DNA of 64,000 bases from Phycisphaeraceae bacterium (GCA_028282685.1 JANQHK010000154.1:20937-84936); one strand, 5' to 3'; positions 53,301 through 61,785 are shown, numbered from the stretch's first letter. Numbers and translations: made by a program. Notes: generated by a model not told the origin, from the letters alone.

Positions 53301-54970
53301 CCTACCGGAAAGCGATCGAGCTGGAGGACGGAGATCTCCGCGCTGCCAGCCGCGAACTGGCCGACTGGCTTTTCAATGGCGAGGAATTCGGTGAAGCGGC
53401 CGAATTGTACCACTCGGTGCTGAGCGCAAGCACAGAAAAGGACGACAAAGTTTGGCGCCGGTATATCGATGCGCTGATCAATGGCGAACAGTACGACCAG
53501 GCCGCCGCCCAAATCAAGCAGTTCCTGGGCGCCAACGAGCGCGATTACCAAATCACGATGCTGGAAGCGCGTTTGGCTGAGAGGACCGACCGCTTGGATG
53601 AGGCCGGCCGGCTATTCGACCAGGCGGTTGCTTTGGCTCCCAACAACACGACAACGTACATCCAACGTGCCCGTTTCCGATTTGGACAGGAATCGCTGCG
53701 CCCGCAGGTGATCGATGATCTGAACAAGGTGATCCAGTTGGCGCCGACGAAGGTCCTGCCTCGTGAAATGCTGGTCCGTTGGCATCTGACTCGACGCGAT
53801 GAATCTGCGGCGATTGAAGAGTTGCAGCGCCTGATCGGAGTCGCGCCCCGGTACGCCTCGGCGCGCGTTCAGTTGGCCAATCTACTGCTTAGCCGACGTT
53901 ACTTGGCGCAATTGAATCCGCTGCTCGATGAATCCGAACGCCTGTTTCCCAATGTTCCTGTTTGGAATCAGTTGCGCGCACGCATGTTCACCATGCAGAA
54001 CCGTCGCGAGGACGCGGTTCAGCGTTTGGCAGATGCCTATCGACTCAATAAAACTTCGCAGAACGCGTTGGCCTATATCGAAGGACTGTTGTCAATCAAC
54101 GAGACCGAACAAGCCGAGAAGCTGCTGCGCGATTATCCCCAACAGGTAGCCGAAACATGCGAGTTTCAATCGCTGAAGGCCCGGCTGCTTCATTTGCAAG
54201 GCCAATCCGATTTGGCCGGGCGCAGCTTTGAACTGGCGGTCGATTTGGCCAAGTCCAATCGCGGGTCGATCCAGTTCCTGTTGCGCAATGCGCTTGCCGT
54301 GCTGACCATTGATGAGCAGGAGAGATTTTTCCGCGAGAAACGGGATGCCGACAAGAGCGGAATACTGGAAATTGCGTTCTACCAACTGTGGTTGAACACC
54401 GGTGAAGAGGAGAAGATCGATCGGGCCATTTCCGGTTTCCGTTCTCTGCATCGGCGTCAGCCGGAGAATAACCTGGCCTTGCGTACCCTGGCCCTGGCCT
54501 GTCATCAAACCGGCCGCACGGATGAAGCGGTTCGTTATTACCTTGCCATTCTGGAAAAACTCCCCGAGGACCTTACGGTGCTGAATAATCTGGCGTTTCT
54601 GTATGCCGATGATCTGGATCAGGCCGAAAAAGCCCTTCCGCTGGCGCGCCAAGCGGTCGAAGTCGCTGGGAACGATCCACTGCAACGCGCCAATGTACTG
54701 GATACGCTGGGCTGGGTGCTTTATCGGGCCAACCGGTCCGCTGAAGCCATTCAGAAACTCAAGGAATCGATTTCCCTGTATTCGATGAAAGACAACCACC
54801 TGCATTTGGCTCAGGTGTATTTGGAACAGGGCATGCATTCTCAGGCCCGAGAAGAATTGAGTCAGGCCAGGGAATATGCCGAAAAAAATAAAGATAAGGC
54901 GGCTTTGGACAAGATCAACAGCTTGCAAGAGCAGCTTGATGCATCTGTCGCTGCCGGTGTAGAGAGGTAG
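50357..54970 (+). CDS. Giant TPR-repeat membrane-anchored protein of the exosortase locus
   Basis: 1537 residues. A single N-terminal membrane anchor (FVILLVIGMLFLGGGAAALYYFAV) precedes at least twenty tetratricopeptide-like repeats running to the end (for example YVTRGDASFARGDFEDAVEQ, GWILLGDARQRTEDFIGAQA, NNLAFLYADDLDQAEKALPL). It resembles the PrsT-type TPR lipoproteins of PEP-CTERM systems but lacks a lipobox. It likely scaffolds export proteins in the periplasm. It is about 1.6 times the size I expect for PrsT. Confidence 0.85.
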   Translation: MAARINTKFVILLVIGMLFLGGGAAALYYFAVYRDPDRYVTRGDASFARGDFEDAVEQYGRAYGLEKNTQRKIELLMQLAETHKQVSEEQSVEATRRLNKVIGCWVQVREYDSGHQQATANLLSLLYEQSRSTAGNLAAWDRIFNTCDNALAVLPDMALARKFRGIAQTMRMGQTDIEQTARQKALEDMQTAAQSMPEDIDLPYYLALWHVVEGEYQKRLARDDNAKPLREQALQISLDAVDKHPRNAEIRANHINLLMSLARATRDESLIQQAAGELDELEKLVDPVADDSKLAMRVAGLINALDREVVDLADGGKAPRGMYRAEKLLREVAEHHPEDLQVLVTLGNLLQERGQNDDAMKFFAEAHKDRLIKINADVHRFQFYQAQATYHLADLALDKCNSVKIKDQKAQWRNQAVAYRNTLAERLPGHGLVDLTDGKLAMLDGNHHEAVKRLDAANRQFSNRNADALQLCAMALVRLGETGAAVQRLEQLIQTPQGRRQVKAYLDLSRLKLAHHETEDALRYVNAVLKSFPALTQARVLKSDILVQQALPLKDEEPQRYRTMLGEAAKLLEQTTETDDRSVVFQRARITGLLGSNQQAIDMITDYHRNHPNDLLALQHLLRLMVANGQKEQALAILEKARQAQPEQKLLDVMARSLTGKREESVTQVRELLESVDDPLERELKLYAYYQQLGDTEQAEKHLALAIKADPKQEDERLLRTRFNRAMESKDWAEAQRIVDRVSRMNEGAGLDQAEGRYWQGRLLLARGNYRQAASVFDQAVQEMPINSQGWILLGDARQRTEDFIGAQAAYRQALEFKPGSVDALRRLIQISIQLNQPEQAMKLIDRLRLLRPNDAVVYQMYLGYMGRYGDARQALRLRLRLAESNPENQANRRAIAGLHVRLNEPDKARKVLEELLNDSPGDLSNLIAMAEYLYRTNDFVAGRKLLLEYLHGKGDQASATDWIAYANFLRLARQNDEAKAAYRKAIELEDGDLRAASRELADWLFNGEEFGEAAELYHSVLSASTEKDDKVWRRYIDALINGEQYDQAAAQIKQFLGANERDYQITMLEARLAERTDRLDEAGRLFDQAVALAPNNTTTYIQRARFRFGQESLRPQVIDDLNKVIQLAPTKVLPREMLVRWHLTRRDESAAIEELQRLIGVAPRYASARVQLANLLLSRRYLAQLNPLLDESERLFPNVPVWNQLRARMFTMQNRREDAVQRLADAYRLNKTSQNALAYIEGLLSINETEQAEKLLRDYPQQVAETCEFQSLKARLLHLQGQSDLAGRSFELAVDLAKSNRGSIQFLLRNALAVLTIDEQERFFREKRDADKSGILEIAFYQLWLNTGEEEKIDRAISGFRSLHRRQPENNLALRTLALACHQTGRTDEAVRYYLAILEKLPEDLTVLNNLAFLYADDLDQAEKALPLARQAVEVAGNDPLQRANVLDTLGWVLYRANRSAEAIQKLKESISLYSMKDNHLHLAQVYLEQGMHSQAREELSQAREYAEKNKDKAALDKINSLQEQLDASVAAGVER

Positions 54971-54977
54971 ACTAAAC

Positions 54978-57206
54978 ATGAGTGGTTTTCCACAGCAGAC
55001 GCCCGATCCCACTGGACAAATGCCTCAGTGGCAAGATCCTGCCGCCGCCGCCGGTGCCGGTGGTTTGCGGTTCACACCGGTTGATCCCATCCGGATCCTG
55101 AAACAATACAAAATCATCTTGATCGCAGCGCTCGTGGCGGGTGCTCTACTGGGGGGGGGGTTGACGGTGGTGCTCTCGTATACCTCACCCAGGTTCACTT
55201 CTCCTGCGCTGCTGGAAGTCAAAGGCCCCCTGGCCAATCCGATGATGGTTGGAAGCGGTGCGCTGACGACAACGCGCCGCGACGACTTGGACACGTTCAA
55301 AGCCACTCAGGCCTTCTTTATGACCTCGCCGGAAATACTCAGGCCGGTCCTGCAGCGCAAGGATGTCAAGAACACCACATGGGCGGCTCAGTACGAAACC
55401 CCCGAAGAGCGGTTGAAGGAGTTCGAAGACATCATTAGTGTGTCACCATTGCGCGAAGCAGCCATGATTCGCGTTTCGGTGACCACGGGCTCACCCCAAG
55501 AGGCGACCGTGCTCTGCAACGCCTTGGTTGATCAATACCTGACCACAATCGAGCGCATCAATCGCGACCAGGAAAGCCGGGTTGGCTCCATCTTCACGAC
55601 GCGGCGCAACGAGCTCCAGGCCGACATCGACCGACGTAAGCTCTTGGCCAAAGAGCTGATGACACCTTCGGAAGAAGGTTCGGTCAAGCAGCGCCTCGAG
55701 GAGCTGTCCGCGGTGATGGCGGGATTGTTGCGCGAGCGGGAGGAAGTGACGCAAGAGCTCCAAGCGGCTAAATTTGCATACGATGCGATGGTGTTAGCCA
55801 AGGAGGATCAGAGTATCGATTACTCCCCCTCCGACTATCAGATGGTGAACACCGATCCCGCCGTGCGCCAGACGGATATGCGCATTCGCTTGCTCCAGGA
55901 GGATTTGAAGGTGTCCCTGGAGCGGTTCGGACCGAACCATCGTTCCGTGCGAGAGGTCGAACGCCGCATTACCGCAGCCCAGCTTCTGCGTGAGCAACAG
56001 GTCGAGGAGTTTCTACGCCAATTCAAGGAAGCCCAGTTCAACGAACTTAGCAATGCTGTCAATTCCATGAGTGCGCAGATCGTCGACATCCAAAGAAGGA
56101 TAGAGGAGGTGCGCACCCGCCACCTTGATTTCGCCCGTCGCGTGCAGGAGTTTGATACAAACCAAGAGGAGTTGAAGGAGCGCCGTGAGGAATTGGCACG
56201 CTACAAGGATCTGTTGGACTCGATCGCAGTAATCCGTCAGGACCCCCGCGCCAATCGCGTGGAGTTGCGATCCCGTGCCGAATTCCCCCTCGAACCCAGT
56301 TTTCCGCGTTTGCGAGTCATGGTTCCTCTGGTGACGTTCCTGTCGCTGGCGTTGGTCGGCGGCATCGTTTTCCTCCGCGAATTGCTGGACCAGCGAATCA
56401 AGAGTCCCTCGTGTGTTGGCTTGTTGCCTCGCGCCGATTTACTGGGTGTCATCCCCCGCTCCGACGAAGACCCCTCCGGCGATCATCCCATCGAGCGCTC
56501 GGTGGTCAGCCGCCCCGATTCCCTGATCGCCGAAACATTCCGGCAGCTGCGCACCGAGGTGGTCAACCGCATGAACCGCCGCGGTTTTAAGACGCTGATG
56601 CTGGTGGGTTCCCAGCCCGGCGGGGGTGTCTCATCCATCGCGGCCAACCTGGCTGCCGGTCTGGCGATGAACGACCGTCGCATCCTGCTGATCGATGCCA
56701 ATTTCCGCCAGCCCGGATTGCAGCGGATATTTGGTTTCGAAGGCGGCCCCGGTCTCAGTGAACTGTTGACCAATGGAGTTACGTCCGAGCAAGTCGTGCG
56801 TCCGACCGAAGTGAGTGGTTTGGATGTCATCACCATTGGACAAGCCGGCAACGCCGCTCTGGAGCGGCTGGAATCTCTGGCCTTCAGCAACCTGCTGGCT
56901 GAAATGGCTCAACGTTACGATATGATCCTGATTGATGCGGCGCCGATGTCGGTCGTCGGCGACAGCCTGCTCTTGGCCGGCCGTGTTGATGCGGTCATGC
57001 TGGTGGTCCGGGCCATCAACGAAAAGCGCGGGGTGGTCAGCCGCATCATGCGCCAACTGGAAAAGGCCCGCGCCGAGTTGATCGGACTGGTCCTCAATGG
57101 CGTCCGCAGCAGCGCCGGCGGCTACTTCAAACGCAATTACCGTGTCTACTACGAGTATCAGAAAGGCAGGACTCCAATGCCGCCACGGAAGAAAATGAAG
57201 ACATAG
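54978..57206 (+). CDS. Wzz-type chain-length protein fused to BY-kinase-like domain with degenerate Walker A
   Basis: 742 residues. Wzz domain: first helix at about 42-68, long coiled-coil periplasmic part (about 180-400) and a second helix (RLRVMVPLVTFLSLALVGGIVF). The C-terminal BY-kinase-like domain has Walker A-prime ILLIDANFRQPG and Walker B MILIDAAPMSVVGDS. The Walker A loop reads GSQPGGGVSS (about 543-552), so the essential Lys of GK(S/T) is missing. A tyrosine cluster (YFKRNYRVYYEY) is present at the C-terminus. It should control polysaccharide chain length and may be a pseudokinase. It follows the TPR gene by 7 bases. Confidence 0.88.
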   Translation: MSGFPQQTPDPTGQMPQWQDPAAAAGAGGLRFTPVDPIRILKQYKIILIAALVAGALLGGGLTVVLSYTSPRFTSPALLEVKGPLANPMMVGSGALTTTRRDDLDTFKATQAFFMTSPEILRPVLQRKDVKNTTWAAQYETPEERLKEFEDIISVSPLREAAMIRVSVTTGSPQEATVLCNALVDQYLTTIERINRDQESRVGSIFTTRRNELQADIDRRKLLAKELMTPSEEGSVKQRLEELSAVMAGLLREREEVTQELQAAKFAYDAMVLAKEDQSIDYSPSDYQMVNTDPAVRQTDMRIRLLQEDLKVSLERFGPNHRSVREVERRITAAQLLREQQVEEFLRQFKEAQFNELSNAVNSMSAQIVDIQRRIEEVRTRHLDFARRVQEFDTNQEELKERREELARYKDLLDSIAVIRQDPRANRVELRSRAEFPLEPSFPRLRVMVPLVTFLSLALVGGIVFLRELLDQRIKSPSCVGLLPRADLLGVIPRSDEDPSGDHPIERSVVSRPDSLIAETFRQLRTEVVNRMNRRGFKTLMLVGSQPGGGVSSIAANLAAGLAMNDRRILLIDANFRQPGLQRIFGFEGGPGLSELLTNGVTSEQVVRPTEVSGLDVITIGQAGNAALERLESLAFSNLLAEMAQRYDMILIDAAPMSVVGDSLLLAGRVDAVMLVVRAINEKRGVVSRIMRQLEKARAELIGLVLNGVRSSAGGYFKRNYRVYYEYQKGRTPMPPRKKMKT

Positions 57207-57242
57207 GCGGTGGTTAATTCGAGCTAATTAACAAATTTTTAA

Positions 57243-57271
57243 TTGACTTACACACAATGACGTGATAAATT
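57243..57271 (+). promoter_or_regulatory. Promoter in the post-polysaccharide gap
   Basis: TTGACT (57243-57248), 17-base spacer, TAAATT (57266-57271). No clear gene follows. Confidence 0.4.
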
Positions 57272-57724
57272 CCTAACAGAATTATCACAGAACGATGTGC
57301 CAATCGCACTTGGCACGGCCAGCCATCCTTCCAGGGAATTCCGAGAGACATCAGGGCAGTATCGAATGCCGCCGTCGGCTTTGGCTGTTTGTTGGGTTCT
57401 TATGCTGATTTGGCGGATGAGGGCTGGTGCTGAAAGATTTTTGGAGAGTCCGGTGTTTCTCATAAGTCTTATTTTGTCAGAATCTCTGCTGTTGCCCGCC
57501 TGGGCGGTACAGCAGCACAGGTGATGCCATTGCATGCCTGTTGAACGAGGGATCGACGAGTCGTTTCAAGGATGAAACCAATGGCCGGATACGGTTCCGG
57601 CAGGTTATGTGTCGGCGGGACGATGCGGAATCGTTCCAGCCGAACATTACCGTTTACTCGTGGCAATGTGGGCGTGCTGGTGTCGAGAGAGGTCGCGCCC
57701 CTCCGGGTCGCATACCCGGAACAT

Positions 57725-57777
57725 GACGCCCTGAACGATCGGTCTTCATGACTCGTCGAACAGGGCGTCTTTTTTTC
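57725..57777 (+). terminator. Strong terminator with long loop
   Basis: GACGCCCTG/CAGGGCGTC perfect 9-bp stem, 27-base loop, then eight T. No annotated gene ends immediately upstream, which hints at a non-coding transcript. Confidence 0.75.
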
Positions 57778-58331
57778 TGTCGACAATGCGCCGTGACGTG
57801 ATTGCTCGAGGCGCAAGGATTCAAATCCGTACCGCGGGGCGCAGCAACAAAACACGAGAGAACTTCTTCCGGCTCGGTTCTTTGAAAACCGATGGCGATG
57901 TGGATGCGGTGATCGCGCAGGCGCTGCTGCGCCGAGCCGTCGATGCCCCCGGTAATCACGCACTCCACGCGAGATCAATGAGCCGGCCTGCAAAGGAATC
58001 GCAAGGGAATTACGATCGGCATCGAGGTTTATCCTACTTGTCGTGTGAGTCGTAGCTGAATCAATCGTCGTCACACTCAAAGCAATGGCAACCGAGCGTT
58101 CGTGCTCCTGTTGAAAACCGTTCTCAATCCGTGTGGGTGGCGTCTGTCCGGTGCGCACGGGGCTGGCCAGAGAGTTGGTGGAATTGAATCATGTAACAAG
58201 TTTTTTTAACTCATTCACCGGTCACGTATTATTTGGTTTATTGGCACCCTTCGGGCGCGCCGGATGCGCACCAACCGGTCGCTTTCGGCAAGGGTGGAGG
58301 CGACATGCAGCACGGTCTCCGTGATGAAGCA

Positions 58332-59126
58332 TCATGTCAGTTTTTGCATGCGGTACACCGCGGGGTACATCCCCGAGACCTGCTGCAACGCGATGGTCTG
58401 GGCGACGAAGGAGGGATTCAAAGGTTGCAGGCGTACCCGTTGATCGTCTTCGAAAAACACACGCTTGAAGGTTGTATGATGGTCTGGCATCAACCGGACA
58501 AAGCAATCGCTGCCTTGCGTTGGCGCACGTTGAGGCGAGAAGACAATCACATCGCCTTCGCGATAGTCCGGAAGCATCGAGTCGCCCACCACGCGTGCGG
58601 CAAAAGCATCGGGGTCGGTCAGGTCCGGACAACTGAGATATTCATCCGCAACACGCGCCGGGTACTCCAGGTCTGTGAAATCCGTGGGATAGCCCGCGGC
58701 GACATTGTTGATCAGCGGCACCTGCACCGAGATCGGTTGCAGCGCTTCGATGTTGCCCGCCGCCTGCTCGATCAACCTGTCCAATTCACCGTTGCGGTAC
58801 AGCGCATCCAGGTCGACGGTGTCATCGTCGAGGGTCCGTTGCAGCGCGTGAAGCATCTTGCGATGGCTCTGCGCCAGTCGTTGAAAGTCGGCCTTGACCG
58901 GGCCGGGCGTGCGCTGCCAGTTGGCCAACTGCAGCAGCTGGCCTCCGGTCATGCTCAGCGCCTTTTCCAGTCGCTTCAGAACGGCTGGGCTGGGGGGATT
59001 GTCCAGTCGCTGGTTCTCGATGGCCGAGAGATACGCTTTCGAGCACGCGGCTTGTTTTGCCAAAGTCCCCAGCGTCATCCCCAGAGACCGCCTGCGTGTG
59101 CGTATCGCCTGAGCGAGCTTCGTCAT
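58332..59126 (-). CDS. XRE-family repressor with S24 self-cleavage domain (LexA/CI-like)
   Basis: 264 residues. The HTH is at 13-40 (LGMTLGTLAKQAACSKAYLSAIENQR). The C-terminal S24 peptidase has the likely cleavage site VAAGYP (Ala144-Gly145), Ser183 in VVGDSMLPDYREGDVIVF and Lys221 in TFKRVFFE. Repressors of this type cut themselves when RecA is activated by DNA damage, derepressing phage or SOS genes. It is divergent from the HTH-ABC-GNAT-ParB-terminase operon, with overlapping promoters, so it is probably that operon's switch. Confidence 0.88.
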   Translation of the reverse strand: MTKLAQAIRTRRRSLGMTLGTLAKQAACSKAYLSAIENQRLDNPPSPAVLKRLEKALSMTGGQLLQLANWQRTPGPVKADFQRLAQSHRKMLHALQRTLDDDTVDLDALYRNGELDRLIEQAAGNIEALQPISVQVPLINNVAAGYPTDFTDLEYPARVADEYLSCPDLTDPDAFAARVVGDSMLPDYREGDVIVFSPQRAPTQGSDCFVRLMPDHHTTFKRVFFEDDQRVRLQPLNPSFVAQTIALQQVSGMYPAVYRMQKLT

Positions 59127-59157
59127 GGCCGACCTCCATTCGGATTATTCCGAGCCC

Positions 59158-59212
59158 TTGAAGTTAGGTTAATGTTTGGTATAATGGCCGTCAAGTTCAA
59201 TAGATTGTGAAC
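59158..59212. promoter_or_regulatory. Divergent promoters and operator of the terminase operon
   Basis: Plus strand: TTGAAG (59158-59163), 16-base spacer, TATAAT (59180-59185). Minus strand: TTGACG (59189-59194), 17-base spacer, TAACCT (59166-59171). The two overlap, so they may exclude each other. An inverted repeat GTTCA-N8-TGAAC (59195-59212) lies over the plus-strand start region and is a candidate repressor site. Confidence 0.6.
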
Positions 59213-59265
59213 AAGGGAGGTTCAGACGAAATTTGGTAAACAGCTTGCATCCGGGAGACCCCATC

Positions 59266-59670
59266 ATGATTGCTTCCACCGAACAATCCCTGACCCGCCA
59301 CCACATCGAGCAGGTGCTCATGCGGGCCGAGTATCTTGATCAGCCCGATCGGGCTCTGCTCGATCAGGTCTTGGCACGGGGTGTGCAACCCCGCCAGATT
59401 GCCGCCGTTACCGGCTGCACCACACGATCGGTCCAGCGTAAGGTGCGCCGCCTGATTATGCACCTGACTGATCCTACCGTCCTGCATATCCTTCGCCATC
59501 ATCACCAGTGGGATACGGCGACCGGTCGGGTGGCCCTGTGTGTCTTTGTTCGTCGATTCACCCTGCGCCGCACCGTTGAGCAACTGGACCTTTCCCTGCA
59601 CGAGGTGCGCCAGTGCGTGCAGAAAGTCCGTGGTCATCTCGAGGCGGCCGGCGTGAAACATTGCAACTGA
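59266..59670 (+). CDS. Small double-HTH protein, first gene of the terminase operon
   Basis: 134 residues from the ATG with GGGAG upstream; a TTG at 59233 with AGGGAGG is possible. Two helix-turn-helix segments can be seen: LLDQVLARGVQPRQIAAVTG with CTTRSVQRKVRRL (about 32-65), and FTLRRTVEQLDLSLHEVRQC (about 98-118), resembling sigma-factor region 4. It may be an activator of the operon or of downstream genes. No family is assigned. Confidence 0.65.
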   Translation: MIASTEQSLTRHHIEQVLMRAEYLDQPDRALLDQVLARGVQPRQIAAVTGCTTRSVQRKVRRLIMHLTDPTVLHILRHHHQWDTATGRVALCVFVRRFTLRRTVEQLDLSLHEVRQCVQKVRGHLEAAGVKHCN

Positions 59671-59701
59671 ACGTCCCGATTCAAAACACAGGGAGATCGA
59701 T

Positions 59702-60409
59702 GTGAAAGGAATCGAACTGTTGTTGCAGCGCGCTGTGCAGACCGCCGTTCAGCCCAGCGAGCGCGTGTGTCGGGTGGCATCGATGTTCGGCCTGGGGATC
59801 GATCGACAGCGCACCGTGCAGATTGTCCCGCCGACTTCGCTGACCCTCGCCGCCGGCCGCGTGATCTTTCTCACCGGGGCTTCCGGTGGAGGCAAGACCA
59901 CCCTGCTGCGCATGATCGATGAAGCTCTGGCGGACCGCACGGATGCCCGGGCAATCCGCTTCGATGAACTGCATTGCTCTGACGACCGGCCGCTGGTCGA
60001 AACACTGGGGCAGACGTTGGAGCAGTCGGTGCGCTACCTGTCGCTGGCGGGCCTGAACGATGCCTTTGTGATGCTGCGTCGACCGGGCGAACTTTCCGAT
60101 GGGCAGCGTTACCGGTATCGGCTGGCGCAGGCGATCGAAAAGGCCGAGGCCAGCGGTGCGGAGCAGCTCTGCGTTCTGCTGGCCGACGAGTTCGCCGCCA
60201 CGCTCGATCGCACCACCGCGTCGGTGATTGCACGCAACGCCCAACGCTGGGTGCGCCGTGGTTCGGGGGACGGTGGAGCCCGTATCTGTCTCGTGGTTGC
60301 GACCAGCCACGATGATCTGTTGGAAGCGCTCGAACCGGACACCCTGATCGTGCAGGAGCCCGGCGCAGCCATCACGGTCTTGCAGCGGGACGACAATGAA
60401 ACGCATTGA
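59702..60409 (+). CDS. ABC-type ATPase (soluble), partner of the GNAT protein
   Basis: 235 residues with every ABC element: Walker A GASGGGKTT (59-67), signature LSDGQ (131-135), Walker B CVLLADEFAA (157-166) and switch His203 in VATSHDD. There are no membrane segments and no transporter partner. The N-terminus (ASMFGLGIDRQRTVQIV) and the layout resemble the ATPase half of COG2401, in which an ABC ATPase is fused to an acetyltransferase. Here the two parts are separate genes overlapping by 14 bases. The cellular target is unknown; ATP-driven action on DNA or protein is an inference. Confidence 0.85.
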   Translation: MKGIELLLQRAVQTAVQPSERVCRVASMFGLGIDRQRTVQIVPPTSLTLAAGRVIFLTGASGGGKTTLLRMIDEALADRTDARAIRFDELHCSDDRPLVETLGQTLEQSVRYLSLAGLNDAFVMLRRPGELSDGQRYRYRLAQAIEKAEASGAEQLCVLLADEFAATLDRTTASVIARNAQRWVRRGSGDGGARICLVVATSHDDLLEALEPDTLIVQEPGAAITVLQRDDNETH

Positions 60410-61160
60410 ACATCGATTCGCTCGGTTGCCTGCGCCCGGCCCGGCGGAACGATTGCATTGGCGCAGTGGAACGCTGGCTGACTACGGCACGCTGGCCGAT
60501 TTCCATTATCTGCGAAACCGCCCGGCCACGGCCACGCGGATTCTCGTGGCTGAGGACCCCCGCCCGACCGTCGGTGCGCGTTTTACCGGGCAATCCGGGC
60601 GATCTGCGGTGGTGGCGGTGCTGGTCGAATCGATGCCGGCCTTGAATTGCCGTCTGCGCGATGTTGCGCTCAATGGGCGTTATGCCGGGTGGTCCGATCG
60701 CAGGTTTGCAGCACGCCTGCTCAACGCCGAGGTGCGCTGTATCAGCCGCGTGGTCGTGCATCCGCAATGGCGCGGCTTGGGACTGGCCGTCGAACTGGTC
60801 CGCCGTGCCCTGACGACCATGACTACCTGCTACACCGAAGCGTTGGCGGCGATGGGGCGGGTGCATCCGTTCTTCAAACGGGCGGGAATGACCGAATACC
60901 GCCGTTGGCCGCTGCAGCGCGATCAGCGTCTGATCGACGCATTACGCAGTGTGAGGATCGAACCCTGGCGTCTGGCCGATGAGCAGGGCATGTGCGACTA
61001 CCTGGAGGGCGATGAGCCATGTGCAAGGTTCATCCGTCGGGAACTGGCGCGCTGGGCGGGACGATCCCTGACACTTCCGCAGCAACTGATCACAGCACGC
61101 GATCACCTGCTCTGCGAACCGTTGTATTACCTGAAGGCGAGAGATGATGACACCCATTGA
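60396..61160 (+). CDS. GNAT-fold acyltransferase-like protein (COG2401-like)
   Basis: 254 residues. The acyl-CoA loop is VVVHPQWRGLGLAVELVRRA (Q124-x-x-G-x-G-L), preceded by CISRVVV. AAMGRVHPFFKRAGMTEYRR completes the GNAT core. FHYLRNRPA near residue 36 and the RYAGWSD block are, from memory, shared with archaeal COG2401 proteins. GNAT enzymes acetylate proteins, tRNA or small molecules. The Mu Mom DNA-modification protein also has this fold, so base modification is one possibility, not shown here. Confidence 0.75.
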   Translation: MKRIEHRFARLPAPGPAERLHWRSGTLADYGTLADFHYLRNRPATATRILVAEDPRPTVGARFTGQSGRSAVVAVLVESMPALNCRLRDVALNGRYAGWSDRRFAARLLNAEVRCISRVVVHPQWRGLGLAVELVRRALTTMTTCYTEALAAMGRVHPFFKRAGMTEYRRWPLQRDQRLIDALRSVRIEPWRLADEQGMCDYLEGDEPCARFIRRELARWAGRSLTLPQQLITARDHLLCEPLYYLKARDDDTH

Positions 61161-61785
61161 CCATAACCCGCAGGAACTGAGACGCATTGCACTGGCGGCG
61201 CTGCGAGCGCACCCGATGAACGCCAACGTCATGCCGGACGATCGCCTGGCCAAGCTCCGGGCTCACATCGAGCGCGCCGGGCGTTACCCGCCGCTGATCG
61301 TGCGCCCGCAGGCCGGGGAGCCGGATTGTTACCAGGTGCTCGACGGTCATCACCGTTGGCGTGCCTTGGCGGACCTGGGCTTTGCCGATGCGTTGTGCCA
61401 CATCTGGCCGGTTGATGATGAAACGGCGATGGTGTTGCTGACTACGCTCAACCGTCTGCAAGGCGATGACGATCCGCACCGGCGCAGCGCCCTGGTCACC
61501 CAACTTCATCAGCAGTTTGGAAAGAGTCATACGGAGCTGGCCCGGTTGCTTCCGGAGTGTTCGAAGCGAATTGAGCGGATGATTGGTCTGAACGAAGCGC
61601 CGCCGCCACGTCCGCCCGCACCGGTATCGCGCCTGCCTCGCGCCGTGCATTTCTTTCTCGACGCCGATCAACAGCGTGCGCTGGAGCAGACACTGGAGCA
61701 GATCGACGGATCGCGCGAGCAGGCCTTGATACGCATGGTCGAGCATTACCAACACACTGCCACGGAGCCGAACGATGTCTCATGA
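61144..61785 (+). CDS. ParB/Srx-fold protein
   Basis: 213 residues. The ParB N-terminal fold is seen in LRAHPMNANVMPDDRLAKLR, RYPPLIVRP and YQVLDGHHRWRAL (DGHHR at 67-71, in the position of GERR in chromosomal ParB). A helix-turn-helix follows (HQQFGKSHTELARLLPECSK). Proteins with this fold include CTPases that load on DNA, nucleases, and phage-encoded regulators beside terminases. It overlaps the GNAT gene by 17 bases and the next gene by 11. Confidence 0.8.
   Translation: MMTPIDHNPQELRRIALAALRAHPMNANVMPDDRLAKLRAHIERAGRYPPLIVRPQAGEPDCYQVLDGHHRWRALADLGFADALCHIWPVDDETAMVLLTTLNRLQGDDDPHRRSALVTQLHQQFGKSHTELARLLPECSKRIERMIGLNEAPPPRPPAPVSRLPRAVHFFLDADQQRALEQTLEQIDGSREQALIRMVEHYQHTATEPNDVS

Larger units (their letters stand above)
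57207..58331. other. 1.1-kb gap without a convincing gene
   Basis: Several reading frames are open here on both strands, but none has a ribosome-binding site, a recognisable domain or consistent codon use. The left part has a promoter (57243-57271) and a terminator (57725-57777) on the plus strand, which together predict a transcript of about 500 bases. A small hairpin at 57703-57719 (CCGGGT/ACCCGG) lies just before the terminator. Near 58190-58270 is an AT-rich stretch followed by a GGCACCC/GGGCGCGCC hairpin, possibly ending the S24 repressor transcript. Confidence 0.4.

Noticed and set aside
57297..57524. 75-codon plus-strand open frame after the promoter at 57243
   Set aside because: There is a weak hydrophobic segment but no ribosome-binding site or family match; too little to call a gene.
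57811..57835. tRNA-like T-arm (GGATTCAAATCC)
   Set aside because: The closing base pair is mismatched and no acceptor, D or anticodon arm fits around it.
57469..58158. 229-codon minus-strand open frame
   Set aside because: It crosses a strong terminator, has no domain or ribosome-binding site, and its residue composition is not protein-like.
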